From Circinella minor (taxonomy: Eukaryota > Mucoromycota > Mucoromycetes > Mucorales > Lichtheimiaceae), in NCBI GenBank assembly GCA_016758965.1, contig JAEPRB010000095.1, forward strand, positions 62,001-126,000: 64,000 bases of DNA, read 5' to 3'. Numbering within the stretch: position 1 is the first letter of the stretch; each line of letters starts with the position of its first letter. The notes beneath the pieces were generated by a model. The model had not been told where the DNA came from, searched no databases, and saw only the letters and a list, made by a program, of their open reading frames with translations. The position numbers were made by a program, and so were the translations under genes. Of this stretch, positions 34,670-47,160 are shown in pieces.

Positions 34670-37265
34670 TCTGCTTCTTTTTTTTTTTTACCCGCGTGAA
34701 ACTATTTAATCTGAACTGCTTTATTGTATAATTTTATCATTCATCATCACTACCATCTCTTTTTGTTTGTTCTATAGAAATATCTATCCTTCCACACTAA
34801 CTTTTTGTTGTTGTATAACTTTCTACTCTCTACTCTCTACTCTCTTTTGATGTATATCTTATTTTTATTTTATTCTGTCAATATTTTATTCTCTCTTTCG
34901 AATGACCCAACTTTTGTATTCTTTCTTTCACTTTGTATGTATACGCATATTTTTATTTTATTTTGATAATAACAAAATATATTTATATTTTAACCAATTA
35001 ACCATGAGTGTTTATAACTTTTTGATGCCATAAGATCGCCAGCCCCGCCTTTTTGAAACAAATAAATAAAAAAAAACCTCCTTCTTTAATTACTTTTAAA
35101 AGAGTAACATCAGCAGACCTAAATTTATATCACACACACACGGTAAGGAATAAAATAAAAAAATTGTGACACAAAAAAAAAAGATCTTTTTTTTCTGTTT
35201 TATGCAAAGAAAAATCTTTTTATATTTGTGTAATAACATATTTTTTATTATATTATCCGAAACTGCGTTTTTTTTTTGTGAATTAAGTGGTAATCTTGTA
35301 GGCATGTAAGATAAAACAAGTAATAGAACATGTGCCTGAAAATAGTCCAATCCTTGATGATCAAATGATAGATTTAACCTTTTATTATTATAATTATCGA
35401 GGAGTAAAAATTATAAATGTACAATTTTCGGAGAAAGCCTTCTATACTTTTTTTCTGGGGGCAGTTAAAAATTTATAAATTATGACAATGTGGGTGTACC
35501 TCTAGGAGGTCGAATAAGATTATAAATTCTTTTTTTTTTATAACTGGATATTGTGTGTATCGTAGAAGGATTATTGCATACAATTATTTTTCTTGTTGTT
35601 CGTCAAAGAAGATGTTTCTATTCATCGTGCTGAAGTCTCTTTCTTATAATTTTTTTTCTCTGAACGCTTAAACAACTATTATAATGATGTATCAGCTTTG
35701 TTTTTATTGAACCAGTAGCTTTTAATTATATTTACACATTTTTCTCTTCTACTTGTCGTTGTTTCTTTACGCACGCATTAGCTTTAGCTTGTATTAAAGA
35801 AAATAATATTACTGGTATTATTTAACATCTATGACGGTTGAATAACATTTATACTTTTGTTTAATATATCTAGCCCCCTAAATAATCAAATACTCCCAAA
35901 AAAAGGTCAAGATTATAAGGGTCTGTGTTTCTATAAACAAAATACGTTTGACGCAAATACTTAAATATGACTTTAACCCTGTATCTAATTTAACTCAGAT
36001 CAGGAGTCTCTTTGGTATATATAACTATTCAAGGTGTTTCTTATTAGCTACAATGAAAATAAACAAAAACATATTGTTTGTGGAGTGCCTAATATTTATC
36101 CAAGCTAATAATATATTTATATAATTTGCTAACAAATTTTTTCATTTATCTACTTTTGAAGACTCGCATAGTATTTTCTTTGTACATGAACATGTTTTTT
36201 ACTTTTATTAAACAATACGTACCCCTTCCTCATGTCTAATATAATTAAGAAGTATATAAAAAAGAAACGTCCACATAGTAACTCTCGTTTTTTTTAAATA
36301 AAATTATGGTTTGTGCGTTAAACTTGTATCATCCGTGTAAGGGGGGTAACATCTTACGTATTCATTATATACGCACAAAACTTTTTTTTCTGCTTTTTTC
36401 ATATCATAGTCGTTTGTCAATGTCTTTTATTATATCTATCTGTTAAAACTTGGTCATTATTATTATTCTGTTAGATAGTCTAGCAGACTAGCAGAGAATA
36501 ATGTTTTTTATTTTATTACTTGTGTATATTTCAATTTTGCTTTTTTAATAATAAGAGTACCAAACTATCAAATATCTAGAGAGCTGGAGAGCTGTCATTA
36601 TGTAAAGAAAAAAAAGTGAAAATGAAAGAGCTGCGCAAAAATAAAAAATTCCCCACGTTAATTATTATTATTATCATTATTACTATCGGGGTTCTTTTTC
36701 TGTCGTACACATTACACTAAAAAATTGTTTAACGCTTTGTCCACCTTCACAACGAATGTACTTTACCAAATTAGGGTTTATCGACTGGGGCACTGTATTA
36801 CACAAGAAAAATAAAAGCGATCTTCTTATCGTTTGTTGGATGTTAAATTAATAATACTAACAACTTCTTCCCTTTATATCATGAAATTAAATGACATTGG
36901 TGATATAGTTATTTAGTTTCATAATAAATAAATAATAGAAAAATATTAACTTTTTTAATAATTGTTATCATTGTAACAAAAAGTAAAATAAATGAAAACA
37001 TAAACGGGTGAGAAAAAAAGAAAAAGAAAGATCTTGAGGCCGAGAACTCTTCTCCTTCATGCTTTACGGGAATCGGGACTAAAAAAACTTCCCATCTATT
37101 ACAACGCCACATAATTGGAAAAAAAAATTATTAGTATCACATTAACAAGAAGCATAATAACCCCCATTGTTTCCCGCTAAATTTTCTTCTCTCTTCTCTC
37201 TCTTCTCTAATTTTTTTTTGTTCTGTTCTGTTCTTTATTTTTTGAACTCGTTATTGTTTAATATT
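34670..37265. other. 2.6-kb intergenic region
   Basis: The first 0.4 kb is the likely 3' untranslated region of the homeobox gene. The rest is AT-rich without supportable ORFs. The stretch just before 37266 is pyrimidine-rich, the usual look of a leader here. An open frame from 37167 through that tract encodes only Phe/Leu/Ser and is judged leader. Confidence 0.55.
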
Positions 37266-38447
37266 ATGATTACCACTTCATCACCTTCTTATCATAATGT
37301 TTTTTGTCCAACTGCAGGAACTTATAGTAGTTATTATTTTGATGCCTTACGTGCTAATAGTCGACGTAGTAATAAAAAAGTTTCTTTGGTTAAAAATACA
37401 TTATCACGCGCTCAACTTCAACAACAAGAACGACAGCAACAACACCAACAACAGCAAAAATCTCTCATGGAAAACAACCAACATCTGCTTTCATTATCAA
37501 AAAAAATGAACAGTAAAAAGAAATCAGTACGGTTTAGTGATAAGAGTGATCAAGTACGATTGTTTTATCAATGGGAAACACCTCAACAAGCAGACCAGTT
37601 AAATGATAATGTGCCACATTTTCATCACGAACAACAACAAAAACATCAGGTGACACCCAAAAAGACGATGGTATCAACGACGGCAAAGGTAACAACACTT
37701 ATCACTGATGATAATAGAAATAAAAATCAACAACAACAATCCTATCAGCTGGTATTAATCAATAATAAAAAAGAACAAGGAAGTGTTACAGTCCTAAAAA
37801 AAGAGCATCAATTATTATCAACACAAGTACCGCTCAAACTGAATTCGGTTCATATTGTACATAACGTACAAAGAAAAAACTCTTCTTTGGCGCCAACTAT
37901 AGTTGGAACTTGCCATGTAGCTAACTTTGCTTTCGAAAAACATGTCATGGTACGTTACACGTTTGATAATTGGTCAAAATCCACAGACATTAATGCCATA
38001 TATTGCGAGTCAATGGCTGGTTCTACAATCGATCGATTTACCTTTGAGTTTCAATGGGAAAATGACTATTTTGACAGTTCCTTGCAGTTTGCACTACGTT
38101 ATTCAGTAAATGACACGGAGTTTTGGGATAACAATAATGGAAACAACTATTGTGCACGTCTAATAACTCAACAACAAGATAAAAATAAAGATGGTAGCGA
38201 AAACTTCGATTGTCAGCAAGAACATAAGGGAGAATTGAATGATAATAGTAAAATGTTAACATCAACAAATACACCTTGGATATCATCATCCACTTTGCAC
38301 CAAAAAAAATCAAATTTATTCAATGCGACATCAATCAATCCTTGGACTACTTCATCGTTCTGGACTCTTCATTTTCCGTCAACTAATAGCAGCAATAGCA
38401 ATAATAGTATTCCATCTTCTTCATCAATGTTATTACAGCAATTTTAA
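37266..38447 (+). CDS. PP1 regulatory subunit with CBM21 domain (Gac1/PPP1R3-like)
   Basis: Single exon, 393 residues from the ATG at 37266. An RVxF-type PP1-docking motif (KKSVRFSD) is followed, after a Gln-rich linker, by a CBM21 carbohydrate-binding domain: VGTCHVANFAFEKHVMVRYT, FDNWSKSTDI, RFTFEFQWEND, QFALRYSVNDTEFWDNNNG-NYC. Such proteins bring protein phosphatase 1 to glycogen, where it activates glycogen synthase. The order RVxF then CBM21 is the family order. The in-frame ATG at 37167 would add a hydrophobic Phe/Leu segment drawn from the pyrimidine-rich leader and is not favoured. The C-terminus is Ser/Asn-rich. Confidence 0.9.
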   Translation: MITTSSPSYHNVFCPTAGTYSSYYFDALRANSRRSNKKVSLVKNTLSRAQLQQQERQQQHQQQQKSLMENNQHLLSLSKKMNSKKKSVRFSDKSDQVRLFYQWETPQQADQLNDNVPHFHHEQQQKHQVTPKKTMVSTTAKVTTLITDDNRNKNQQQQSYQLVLINNKKEQGSVTVLKKEHQLLSTQVPLKLNSVHIVHNVQRKNSSLAPTIVGTCHVANFAFEKHVMVRYTFDNWSKSTDINAIYCESMAGSTIDRFTFEFQWENDYFDSSLQFALRYSVNDTEFWDNNNGNNYCARLITQQQDKNKDGSENFDCQQEHKGELNDNSKMLTSTNTPWISSSTLHQKKSNLFNATSINPWTTSSFWTLHFPSTNSSNSNNSIPSSSSMLLQQF

Positions 38448-41400
38448 CAGCCTTAGCATATAACATTATTCATATCTGCACAGCAGCAACAACATTTATT
38501 TTTATTCCAAGAATAGAAAAGTGCTACAAACTCCTCATCTCAATAATCATATCAACCATTTCCATCCACCAATTCTATTCTTTTCATCCAATAGCTAGGT
38601 TTCAACACCAGCACAGGTTTTGTAAACAAAACAAAAAAAAAATCCATTCAGAAGTTACAAACGTAAAAAAACTATAGTTAATATTCTCCTCTATTTGTAT
38701 TTTTATTTGAAAAAAAAACACATGAAAAAAGTTTTTCTGTTATTAGTATCGTAATAAAAATAAAACAATTTTTTTTAATTGTATAAGTGTTAGTGTCATA
38801 TTCAGATTGCTTGCTATTTAGACGGTCTATTCTAGATTACTGGAACTAAAAGCGTATATTTTGCGAGTATTACTATAAAAATTACCACATTGCTGCTTGA
38901 TCACTGTATATATAAAAGTAGCCTTTGTTGGGGATCATCGGAATGTACCATATTTGGTATACATCGTTGGCCAGGTAGTGGGCCATTTTCGATTGATTAA
39001 GATATGTGTACAATTATCATGTTTATTCTGGACCTTGGGTATACAGTATAAAAAGGTTCCACTAGTCATTTGAATTTTAATCATAATGCTCTTTTTTTAA
39101 TTGGATATGGGGTGGTTAGACAAAAGCACATACCAAGAAAATCATCGCATACAATATAGCCGTAAAAAAGATATTTGATTTTTTTATATAAACTATATTT
39201 TGTAAGGAATTACTCACTAAAGAAGCACTCAGAAATAACATTACTATATATCAAAGGATGCTATGTATTGTGCGTATTTTACATACTTCTTAATCTCATT
39301 ATCCGTATTGAACATTGACAATTAGATTTGAATTAATTATATCCTTCTTTTTTGCTTTTCTTAGATTTATCGATATATATTGTATATATATACAGTAGGC
39401 GAAATCAATCATATTAATAAAATATATTTTACAAATTTACCACACTCTTGATAATGATCTGACGATGTTGACACTGTGATAAACGTAACAGTCATATGTA
39501 CGTTCATCAATGGTAAAGTCAGAGTTATTCCATTGATATGGATTCAAGTCTAGATACTACACTTTTATATATTAGTCTATTAGAAAAATAAAAAGTAAGA
39601 GATAATAGTGGTGGGGGTAATTAAATGTAGAAAACAATGTCATTTTGATTTATACTCTAGACAAAAATGGTGTGTATCACGAGGGAAAGGTGAATCGAAA
39701 AATTGTTTTTGCTGTTTTTCCCCCTTTGTTTAATACATTGTTTCTCACCTAAATGATCGCGTACAGGGCTGTCTCTCTAAATCGGCATTTAACACTGTAA
39801 TGTATGAGGATATGTATTTATTGATAAATGTAAAGTTGACTAATATTACATTTGAAACACTATCATCTTTCATCTCTCAAATTGACTTCCGCTTAGATTT
39901 ATTGTCTTCCCAATATAAAAAATCAATATAAACTCTTTCTTTATCCATGTTATATATCTTACATCAAGAAAGGATGTTGAAATTGTGAGGTATGATTCAT
40001 CGATTCTCCTAGAACTATTGATTGAAATAATTCACGGTTTTCAAATTCTAAAAAAAACAAGGTTAAAGAAATGCGATAGTAAACACTGGTAAGAAAAAAA
40101 AAAGACGACATAATTTATTCCCTATAATAATATTAGTATGGATACGTAATAAGATTTTGACGATTGAAGCGTTCAATGCGTGATTGAAGCACTTCGTATA
40201 GAGTTATAAAATAAAAAAGAAATAATGCGTTATGTAGTTGTATTTGGATAATAAATTATATAGAAATTTAGGTTGTGAAAGTTTTTATATTCAGGAATAT
40301 TACGTCTGAATCCACAAATAAGAAATCTTATAATGAGTTTAAGAGACTTTATGCTCAAAGAAAGCCATTGTCAGGTCAATTATTTAATTGTTAAACAACT
40401 AAAAAATTTAAAAGGTAAAGATAGAATCAAAGAAATTATTTGTGGGATATTTATACTATTAGCAATGCTTGTGACACTATAATAATAATAATAATGATGA
40501 TGATGATGTTGTTGTATAAAAATGTTTACAATTTATATAGGTTATACTATATTGGTAAGCAAGCAAAAAAAAGAAATTATGGATTATATTACGTCAAATT
40601 ATGCAAACTAGCATTGGTCTAATAAACGAGTTATTACGTCATACCAAATTTGGAAATAGTTTACGTTATGGTAAAGCATGTATAAAGTCTTATATATGGT
40701 GGTCCTCGTCCAAATATACACTACTCACAAAACCAATTTCTCGCGATTATTGTACATATTAAAGTATTATTTTACCAAGGATATAAATATACAAATAATA
40801 GAAGCAACATCATGGCGCATAAATACCATTATCCCATCAGTAACCTCTTCTTTAGATAAATTAAACGGGTACCTAGATTAGCTGTTATAACGAATAAGTC
40901 ATAGTTATGATGAAGAAATATTTTGAAATACGGACATCTGATTTAGTATGTTTATGAATTTTTCATTATATTTGAAATACTGATTAATAATACGTCTAGA
41001 TGAATTAGATTTATTATAATAATTTATTGAAGTTATGAAAAAGTTAGAAATTTCCTGCAAAGCTAGGTTGTTATGATATAATAATAAAGGATATCATCAT
41101 ATTCTGTAATTTAGCAAAAAAAAAAGATAATGTTTATTCTAAATATTGTTGCTTATAACACCGCAGTAAGAAGATAGTAGTTATAATGAATTCATTTGTT
41201 TTAAAAATCTCAATCGTTCTCGACCAACCATAATAAAACAAAAAGTGTTCTGTTACATAACAATTACAACAACTTACCTCAATAAAAAGAAGTTCTCACC
41301 CATACGTATTATTATTAATCGTATACAATAAGAAGAGAACAACGATGGCATTAGGCGAAATTCAACCAAATCCTCCCTCCTTGTTTTTTTTTAAAACCCG

Positions 41401-41608
41401 TGGCTTCTTTAACTAAATATGGAAAAATTATATATCTAATGGATTCATGACAAAAACAATACGACACGAAAGGCAACTTTATGAATGAGAAACAATAACT
41501 TTAACGCTTGGACTACATTATTATTATTTTCTGTTGTTGTTTTTTAATTAAAATAAATATTACTTTTTTTTTGTTCTTTTCCTCTTTTTATTTTTTTTTA
41601 CTTGAAGT
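38448..41608. other. 3.2-kb intergenic region
   Basis: AT-rich, stops in all frames. Open frames at 40440-40622 and 40678-40881 are short and have no recognisable content. No RNA gene or repeat family member was identified. Confidence 0.55.
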
Positions 41609-42780
41609 ATGATGATGTATCACCGAGGTCAGCAATCAAAACAACAATACAATAATAAAAGACAACAACAGCAAACAGCAATTTCTTCTTCAAATGTTAT
41701 CTCATCACCTAGTACTCCAACAAGTAGTATATATAGCAGTAGTGGGAGATCTTCTGCATTCTCTAATTCAAGTGGTAGCATGAGTTACTCAAACTCACCA
41801 TTTGTAGAATGGGAAGAAGAGCAAAGAAAACAACTAGCTCATGCTCAGACATTATTGACTCAAAAAGAGGTTATTATCTATTCGTCGTTTGAGAAAAAAT
41901 AAAAAATAAATATACATGCCTCAAACTTACACGGGATCTTTATTTTTATTTTTATTTTTATGATAATAATAGTATGAGAATTCAAAACTTCGCGAAGCAA
42001 TTTCGGATTGGCAAACAAAAGCTCGAAAGTGGAATGAAGCACAAGAAAAACTAAAAGGTATATAATATCACTTTGTTATACGTGTTATTGAACTAATGTG
42101 AATGTTTTTCTCTCTTTTTATGTACAAATAAAAAAAATAGTTTCTAATCTATTTGTTACTTTTTCCTTTCAAAAAAAAAAAATACAGAGCAAGTCCGTCA
42201 CGTTATAGCAGAGAAAGAAGCTTTAAGAAAAGCTTATTCTAAGAAATGTAATGATGACGCCGAAACGATCATGACCCTTTCTCAAGAAGTTAAATATTTT
42301 AAAAATAAAAAAGATCAAGACAATACTGATAAGGAAGATGCAGGGGATTTGTGTTCAACTGCAGAGGTAATGTATAAAAATAAACATTCATGCCCCATTT
42401 TGTAATCTAAAAAGAACAAAGAGAAAAAAATTTTTTCTCTCGCTTTGAAACCAAATTGAATCTTTTTTACTATTATTGTGGTTGTTGGGGAAATAGGAAA
42501 CATACAAAAAAGCTGCATCACAAATGTTATATGGAAGAAGAAAGAAAACAGGACAGTTGATTGTCGGTATAAATGTAAGTAACTAGTATTTTCTTATACT
42601 ATTACGACGTGCTATAAAAAAAAAGTCTAAATATATACAATTAACCACAATTATGGTAATTTTTTTTTGTCGGCTTTAATAATTTTTAGGATATGGTCAA
42701 AGCAATTGAAGAAGAATTGAGTCAACTACAAAGTTATAATAACGCAGTTGATGGCCCAGAAAAAGACGACGACGACGACG

Positions 42781-42873
<93 letters not shown>

Positions 42874-44285
42874 GCAACAGCAACAGCAACAGCAACAACA
42901 ACAACAACAGCCAGGAGGCTGATGCAGACAACGGAGAAAAAATCAATAGTGGCACAAACAAGTTGTTAAAAGAAGATAACCCAGAAACAGAAACAATACT
43001 GGCGCCAGAAAAGCCGAATCGTCGCACGGCAGACGGTAATGTGCAACATCACATGAATCATACTCCGGTTAAACCTCCACTACCACCACCAGCCATATTA
43101 CAAAAGCAACAACAAAAAAAAAATTGTTCTGCTGACGACGACGATGATGTAACAAAAAAAGCGAGACAAATAAAAAGCCAACAAAAAGAGAAAGACGAAG
43201 GATTATTGTTAACTAACGACAACAACAACAAGAATGACGATGATGATGAATACCGAAAACGAACTTATCGACCACGATCCCAAACAATGGATACTATAGT
43301 GAAAAAAGCAAGTATGTTTTTACGGTCAAGTAGTAATAATAGCAACCATAACAATAACAAGAAAAATAGTACCAGCACTGGTACCGGCAAAAGAGCCAAT
43401 ATTAGTAAAAAGCCTAGACCACAGTCAACAGTGGGACTACCTGGAATAGATTACCTTTTCACCACTGCAACGACGATCGATAATGTTGATTCGCAACAAC
43501 AACAACAACAACAACACCCAAATACAGCAATGGTGTCTTATAATAGCAGCAAAGACCAAGATCCAAGAACAGGTATAGCAACAAAACGTCAACAATTGTT
43601 CCATCGCCTTAGCACACAAGCCCTTTCATCTTATTATCAATCGACCCCTCTCTTCAAAACATCATCGGCATTATCATCTTCTAGCTCAAAGAGTAGTACT
43701 AATAGTAAGAGTACTCACCATCAAACAGAGTCTACTTCAGGTGTCACGTTGCGTCAAGCTATTATTGCTGCGGAAAATGCTCAACAGAAGAAAGAACAAC
43801 AAAAAAGACAAAATGAAACTTTATCGTCAACTTCACTTGCAACAACCAGCAATACTGCTAACATTTTGACCATGACAACCACCCATAGTGATACTAATAT
43901 AAATGATAATGAAGTGGTCTATAACAATAATAATGATAAAATTATGTCATCACAGCAACAACTCAACACTGACACCAGTACTTTTATGCATCACTACAGA
44001 AAACAACAACAAAAAATGCACGGAGTGGATGATAGTACATCATGCTTATCAACAGACAATACCTCTATCGCTGGAACGGCTCCTACTATAGTGTATAAGC
44101 ATCCATTAGACCAGCAGCAACGACGAAAGCGACGAAGTGCGATGATATCAACGTGCTCATCTCCATTGGCTGGAAATTCATCTTTGGATCATCCCATAAC
44201 GGCAACAACAAACAATAACAATGGTGCTAAGCCAATACAATCAAAAAAATTCGAGCAATGGAAAATAAGTAGTAGTCAACAATAA
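41609..44285 (+). CDS. coiled-coil protein with poly-Asn tract, function unknown
   Basis: Five exons (41609-41869, 41973-42057, 42188-42366, 42497-42574, 42690-44285) give 732 residues. A Ser/Gln-rich N-terminus precedes a coiled coil of about 110 residues (EEEQRKQLAHAQTLLTQKE, KLREAISDWQTKARKW, AEKEALRKAYSKKCND). A short conserved-looking helix with KKTGQLIVGIN follows, then a long disordered region with about 30 consecutive Asn, poly-Gln patches and Ser/Thr-rich segments. Basic segments such as RKRTYRPRSQTMD and KKPRPQSTVG resemble phosphorylation-rich linkers. No family recognised; a scaffold or cytoskeletal regulator is possible. ATG ATG ATG begins the ORF, and the first is used. Confidence 0.75.
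42780..42912. repeat. (AAC)n trinucleotide repeat inside a coding exon
   Basis: About 130 bp of nearly pure AAC/CAA with an interspersed AGC block, encoding poly-Asn then Ser-Asn. It is in frame and a likely site of length variation between strains. Confidence 0.95.
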
Positions 44286-45914
44286 AAATAACTACTATAA
44301 TAGCATCTATTCTTATTATTCATGATTATTCTCTTTTATTATTTACATATTATATAATAGTTTATTGAATTTTATTTTATATAATTATACCCTCATCATC
44401 ACTTAATATTCCAAGATAAAAAAAAAAGCAGAGAGAGAAAGACTCTTATTAATTAATAAAATATACATAAAGATACAAAAGATAACGTCAAAACGGCTTT
44501 ATTTTGTTATTAACAAAATTGGATATATATAAACTAACTGAAACAATAACAGAGCTGCAAGTCACTTAAAATTATATTTGTAATCTCGGGTTGCGTGATG
44601 TATTTTATTTTTACCAAGATCTTGTGTTGTTTGTTGTTTGTTGTTATTATTATATTTCCAAGTTAAAACTAAATCAAAGTAGCAAAATGTTAAATATAGA
44701 ATTTTCATCATCAGCACCCCATGAATCATGTGTTCAATAAACACTTGTTCACTCACCAGCCCATAGAAATGTAGGTTATCATTGAGGCGCATAAATTATA
44801 TATATTTATAACCATGATTATGCATTTTAAGCCAAGAAAACGAAAGAAGGAAACAGAACTAAAAAAGTAAATAAATAACAACAAACGCGCCAAAATAATT
44901 TATTAATTATTATTAAATAATAATTTGACTATGCATAATAAGAACATTTAGGGGATCGACAACAAGAAGTTCTATCTACCTTCTTTATATCTTTCTAAGT
45001 CATTCGTCACCTATATGACATGATACATTTTTGAGTCAAATAAAAAAATTCGAAGAATTTTGATTGGAAATACGCTTAAAAATACAAAAGTAGTACAGGA
45101 AAGAAAGTTTTCTTTTTGTGTGTGTGTGAATGACATAGAGAAAAAAGGTACCATTACATCAAAAAAAGAATAGTTAATCGGAACGACAAGAACTAAATTC
45201 GGAAGTGTTTATCTAAAGCGTCACAAAAAAACTTTAAAAAGATACAAAAGATTTAAACTGTACAAAATATTATTATTATTTTTTATTTTTTTTCGCACAT
45301 GACACTATTTTTTTTTGTTATGTACAACCAAAGAGAGTGAAAGAGAGAAAATGAGCCCAAAAAAAGAGTCAAAGTCCCCCAGATTTTTTTAAAAATAGGT
45401 ATATGACAAAAAAAAAAAAGGGGGGGGGGAATAAACCAAAGGGTAAGCAAAACCCAAACTTGGACAACCTCTTGATAGAGAAAAAAAAGGGACAGGTGTA
45501 TATAATATATGAAGTATATGAATGGGAGACAGTGAATCTTATCGAAGGAGGTGTGTGTATATATGAGGAGAGATAAAAAAAAATAGATAGAAGAGTAGGA
45601 GTTATAAGATGATGAAGAAATAAAAGGGAGTTTTCGATATAACAAAAAAAAGGGGAGTGAATAGAACTTCCTTTGGAGAAATAAAAATGCGATATGTATA
45701 CATAAACGAAAATGCAGAAGGGGTTGAAGTTTGTTTTTTTTACACCGGAATATGCAAAAGTGTGTGTGTGTATATGTTAAAGTTTGTAAAGGAGGGGTTT
45801 TGCGCATTGGATTCTGTTGTTGATGGGATAGAAGAGGAAAAAGGTCTATTACAATGTACAAAAATGATAAAACAATAATGAAATAATAACAATAATGAAA
45901 TAGTATAATGAAAG
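44286..45914. other. intergenic between convergent genes
   Basis: The 3' regions of two convergent genes plus AT-rich DNA. A minus-strand open frame at 45861-45283 encodes only Phe/Leu/Tyr/Ser-rich low-complexity sequence from T-rich tracts and is not accepted. No other feature. Confidence 0.55.
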
Positions 45915-46868
45915 TTAAATTCGTGCAAGATTGGCATAGTAACCAACAATATCCGATTGATGATCAGGACTGTTACGTGCTAATACGGCAAAATCATGTA
46001 GATGAGTTCGTTGTTCAGTTTGTTTCCATGGCAAGACACGAAGTGATAATTGCATATCGTCTTTTTTCAAAAATGCCGTATTGAAATAATCGAGTACTTC
46101 ACTTAAATCTTTAGCTGTATGTTGTAGAAGTTCTGGTAAGAATTCTGTATTCATAATGTCGAAAACATTACCGAGATGACGAACAATATATCGATCAATT
46201 TCTGCTAAAATTTGATGACCATGGTCAACAAGACAGTTGTAATCCACTTGATCAATATTCTCCTCTTCGCCTAAATTGTTACTCTTGCCACCACAATGAT
46301 TTATGGCCAATCGTCGTACATAGGTTTCAATGGCCTGTCGGCCAAGTTTATCACCTAATTGATCCCAAACGATAGGTAATCGACCACCAACATGGGCTTG
46401 TATAGCTCCAAATATTTGGGCTTTTAAAATATCCAAATCCATCATTTCATAAGGTCCAGATTGTGAAAATGTATGTTGTTGAATTTCGTTGTCGTTTTTA
46501 ATATGATCGGGCGATGGATTCATTGTTATCTCAACGTGATCACGCATTTGTGAAGCAATGTGGTCATAACTATTGGTTTTTATGGTATCAAGATGGTCGA
46601 ATTGCCAATGGGTAGCCATCATTTGTGCAAACCGGTCGACTTGAACTGTTGGTAATGAAGGTGATGCGGCGTTCAAAATATCGTCAGCACTATCGTCGTT
46701 TATAAAAGGTTCATCGGATGAACGGCCACTCTCGATATTATCATCTGAAAAATCAGGTTCGTCTATTAATAATGCAGTAGAAGAAGAATCTGGTTCAATG
46801 GGTCGAGCGTTGATAGATGTGAACAAGAGTGCGAATGATGCAATTAGAATTGTAAACGTTAATTGCAT
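45915..46868 (-). CDS. secreted protein, function unknown
   Basis: Single-exon ORF of 317 residues. The N-terminus is a convincing signal peptide (LTFTILIASFALLFTSINA) with cleavage before RPIEPD. An acidic, Ser/Asp-rich propeptide-like segment (about residues 24-70) is followed by a helical domain: KAQIFGAIQAHVGGRLPIVW, LGRQAIETYVRRLAINHCGG, CLVDHGHQILAEIDRYIV, LPELLQHTAKDLSEVLDYF. Two Cys (in NHCGG and YNCLVD) could pair. No membrane anchor other than the signal peptide. No family recognised. The leader to 47030 is purine-rich on the plus strand and holds no alternative start. Confidence 0.75.
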   Translation of the reverse strand: MQLTFTILIASFALLFTSINARPIEPDSSSTALLIDEPDFSDDNIESGRSSDEPFINDDSADDILNAASPSLPTVQVDRFAQMMATHWQFDHLDTIKTNSYDHIASQMRDHVEITMNPSPDHIKNDNEIQQHTFSQSGPYEMMDLDILKAQIFGAIQAHVGGRLPIVWDQLGDKLGRQAIETYVRRLAINHCGGKSNNLGEEENIDQVDYNCLVDHGHQILAEIDRYIVRHLGNVFDIMNTEFLPELLQHTAKDLSEVLDYFNTAFLKKDDMQLSLRVLPWKQTEQRTHLHDFAVLARNSPDHQSDIVGYYANLARI

Positions 46869-47160
46869 TATATGCTAGTGTGCTATTATTATATTTAATT
46901 ATATTAAAAGAGTATATGTATATATAATAGATTGTGTGTATGTAAAGTAATAAAAAACACAAACTAGGAAATAATAGAAAAAAAAAGAGAAAAAGCGATA
47001 CGGAAAAAGTTGGAAAGAAAAAAGAATTCAAAGTTCTTTTTATAAAGAAGAAAAAAAAATTGGAACGGAGTTAAACAAATAGGAAAATGACTAAGGCTGC
47101 GAGATCGACGGGTTTCTTTTCTCTTATGCCAAGAACCCAAAAAGGAATGACGCTTTTATT

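Noticed and set aside
37167..37265. Hydrophobic N-terminal extension of the CBM21 protein
   Set aside because: It is a translation of a pyrimidine-rich leader (Phe/Leu/Ser only). PP1-targeting proteins of this type are cytosolic.
40440..40881. Two short plus-strand ORFs
   Set aside because: No recognisable content, no splice partners, and composition matches the background.
45283..45861. 192-codon minus-strand ORF
   Set aside because: Phe/Leu/Tyr/Ser-only low complexity from T-rich tracts; no coding character.
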